From the NCBI GenBank assembly GCA_003724275.1, contig RHFA01000102.1, forward strand, positions 1 through 33,116: DNA of 33,116 nt, read 5' to 3'. Positions 32,073-33,116 of the stretch are shown here, piece by piece (position 1 is the first letter of the stretch; each line of letters opens with the position of its first letter). The position numbers were made by a program, and so were the translations under genes. The notes under the pieces were generated by a model. The model searched no databases. It was not told where the DNA came from and saw only the letters and a list, made by a program, of their open reading frames with translations. The DNA is from Thaumarchaeota archaeon S13. GTDB lineage: Archaea > Thermoproteota > Nitrososphaeria > Nitrososphaerales > Nitrosopumilaceae.

Positions 32073-33116
32073 CTATCCGCCGGGCCACTCGGCCAGGACG
32101 CCCCCGTCAAAGCCCAGCAGCGTGACGCTCACGCGGGCCCTGCCGCCGCAGTGGCCCTCCATCTCGGCCTGCGCGCGACGGGCAATCCCCTCGAAAAACC
32201 CCTCAACGCCGCGCTCTTGCGCAATCTCGCCGGCGTGGCGCGCGGTGTTTGCCGAGGCGATCTCGGCGGCCACGGCGTCATCTGCGCCGCACTCGCGCGC
32301 GATGCCGGCGAGGAGCGCCGTGTCGACCTTTGAGCCCTTTACGTGCGTCTGCCTCGCGCCGGCGGCGACCTTTGCCATCTTGCCCACAAACCCCACAATG
32401 CGCACGCGGCGAATCCCCGCGCGCGCGCACTCGCGGACGGAATACCCCGCAAAGTCGCCCATCTGCACATAGCAGTGCTCGCGCAGGCCCGCGAGGCTTT
32501 TGGCGGCCTCCTCGCTGCGCCCTCCCGTGCTAAGGACCACCTCCTCCTCGCCCATTGCGGCTGCGACGTCGATGCCCTGCCGTATCGAGGCGGCAAACGC
32601 CGCAGTCGAAAAGGGCACGACGATCCCGCTCGTCCCGAGTATCGATATGCCGCCGACGATGCCGAGCCGCGGGTTGTCCGTCTTTGTGGCGATCGCCTCG
32701 CCGTTTGCGACAGACACCGTCACCCTGACGCCGTGGCCGGCGAGCGAGCTCGCGCCGGCCTCGCGCACGCCCTCCTCGATCATCCTGCGCGGCACGGGGT
32801 TTATCGCCGGCGCGCCAATCTCGAGGCCCAGCCCCGGCTTTGTGACGGTCCCGACGCCCTCGCCGCCTAGCACCTCGACGGTTCCGGCGCCGGCCACGAG
32901 CTCGCACCCTGCGGCAATCTCGGCGCCATGCGTCACGTCGGGGTCGTCGCCCCCGTCCTTTATCACCGTGCAGCGTGCCCTGTCCGCCGAAAACTCGCAC
33001 GACGCTATGGCTATGCGCAGGGTCCCGCCCCGAGGAAGCGGCACGTCAACGGCGTCAGTGCGCGACTGTGAGGCGATGCTCATCATGCACGCCCTCGCCG
33101 CGGCGGCCGCCGACGT
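32073..33116 (-). CDS. cbiD: Cobalt-precorrin-5B C1-methyltransferase CbiD (5' end outside window)
   Basis: 347 residues are visible and the frame stays open to the window edge. CbiD methylates C1 of the corrin ring after ring contraction. The edge sequence TSAAAAARACMM corresponds to the family's N-terminal Gly-Thr-(C/S)-Ala-Ala-Ala stretch, so only some 15-25 residues should be missing; internal ATGs at 33084-33086 are not the start. Signatures: DGGDDPDVTHGAEI, GVGTVTKPGLGLEIGAPAINPVPR, GVRVTVSVANGEAIATKTDNPRLGIVGGISILGTSGIVVPFS, VLSTGGRSEE (quoted as separate motifs along the chain), and VGKMAKVAAGARQTHVKGS. It heads the cbiD-cbiG-cbiX-cbiC order; the missing methyltransferase genes of the pathway may lie to the right. 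Confidence 0.95.
   Translation of the reverse strand, partial: TSAAAAARACMMSIASQSRTDAVDVPLPRGGTLRIAIASCEFSADRARCTVIKDGGDDPDVTHGAEIAAGCELVAGAGTVEVLGGEGVGTVTKPGLGLEIGAPAINPVPRRMIEEGVREAGASSLAGHGVRVTVSVANGEAIATKTDNPRLGIVGGISILGTSGIVVPFSTAAFAASIRQGIDVAAAMGEEEVVLSTGGRSEEAAKSLAGLREHCYVQMGDFAGYSVRECARAGIRRVRIVGFVGKMAKVAAGARQTHVKGSKVDTALLAGIARECGADDAVAAEIASANTARHAGEIAQERGVEGFFEGIARRAQAEMEGHCGGRARVSVTLLGFDGGVLAEWPGG

Noticed and set aside
1..33116. tRNA, rRNA or insertion sequence genes
   Set aside because: I saw no cloverleaf with T-loop consensus, no rRNA signature, and no transposase motif or terminal inverted repeats; a covariance-model search would be decisive for small RNAs.

Overview
The window is a gene-dense, very GC-rich archaeal segment. 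Its gene content points to a member of the Nitrososphaerota (Thaumarchaeota): stand-alone Bud32, Taw1/TYW1, AglB, aIF2-alpha with Nop10, a TFB-like protein and an anaerobic cobalamin pathway. Most genes have an AT-rich TATA-like box ending about 20-30 bases before the start codon, which suggests leaderless transcripts. The high GC and the large secreted calcium-binding repeat proteins make a host-associated, Cenarchaeum-like sponge symbiont my best guess. That lineage is inference.

Left part (1-8.7 kb): the 3' end of an unknown gene overlaps a 1006-aa protein with a type IV pilin-like N-terminus. This in turn overlaps a secreted, membrane-anchored, Ig-like surface protein. Then come bud32 and rdgB (tRNA t6A kinase and nucleotide house-cleaning) and, convergently, taw1 (wyosine synthesis).

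Centre (8.8-16.6 kb): three tandem genes encode secreted proteins built almost wholly from thrombospondin type-3-like calcium-binding repeats (24, 14 and 22 units by my count). Each has its own copy of the same 11-base promoter element. A CorA-type transporter converges on the third gene.

Regulatory middle (17.6-24.2 kb): an ArdC-like zinc metallopeptidase is followed by a leftward operon. The operon encodes a degenerate TFB, a ParB-fold protein, a putative winged-helix protein and an A24 (prepilin-peptidase-like) membrane protein. Next is a divergent pair, a CARF-like/winged-helix regulator and a PIN-domain protein, sharing a promoter region with a near-palindrome. A conserved unknown gene then runs into an N-terminally truncated PEBP gene.

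Right part (24.3-33.1 kb): aglB (N-glycosylation) overlaps nop10 in antisense, and nop10 follows aIF2-alpha. The window ends in cobalamin biosynthesis: btuR/cobA, cbiA, and a leftward cbiD-cbiG-cbiX-cbiC set. cbiD is cut by the window edge. No rRNA, tRNA, CRISPR array or insertion sequence was recognised, and no gene-free stretch exceeds 300 bases.
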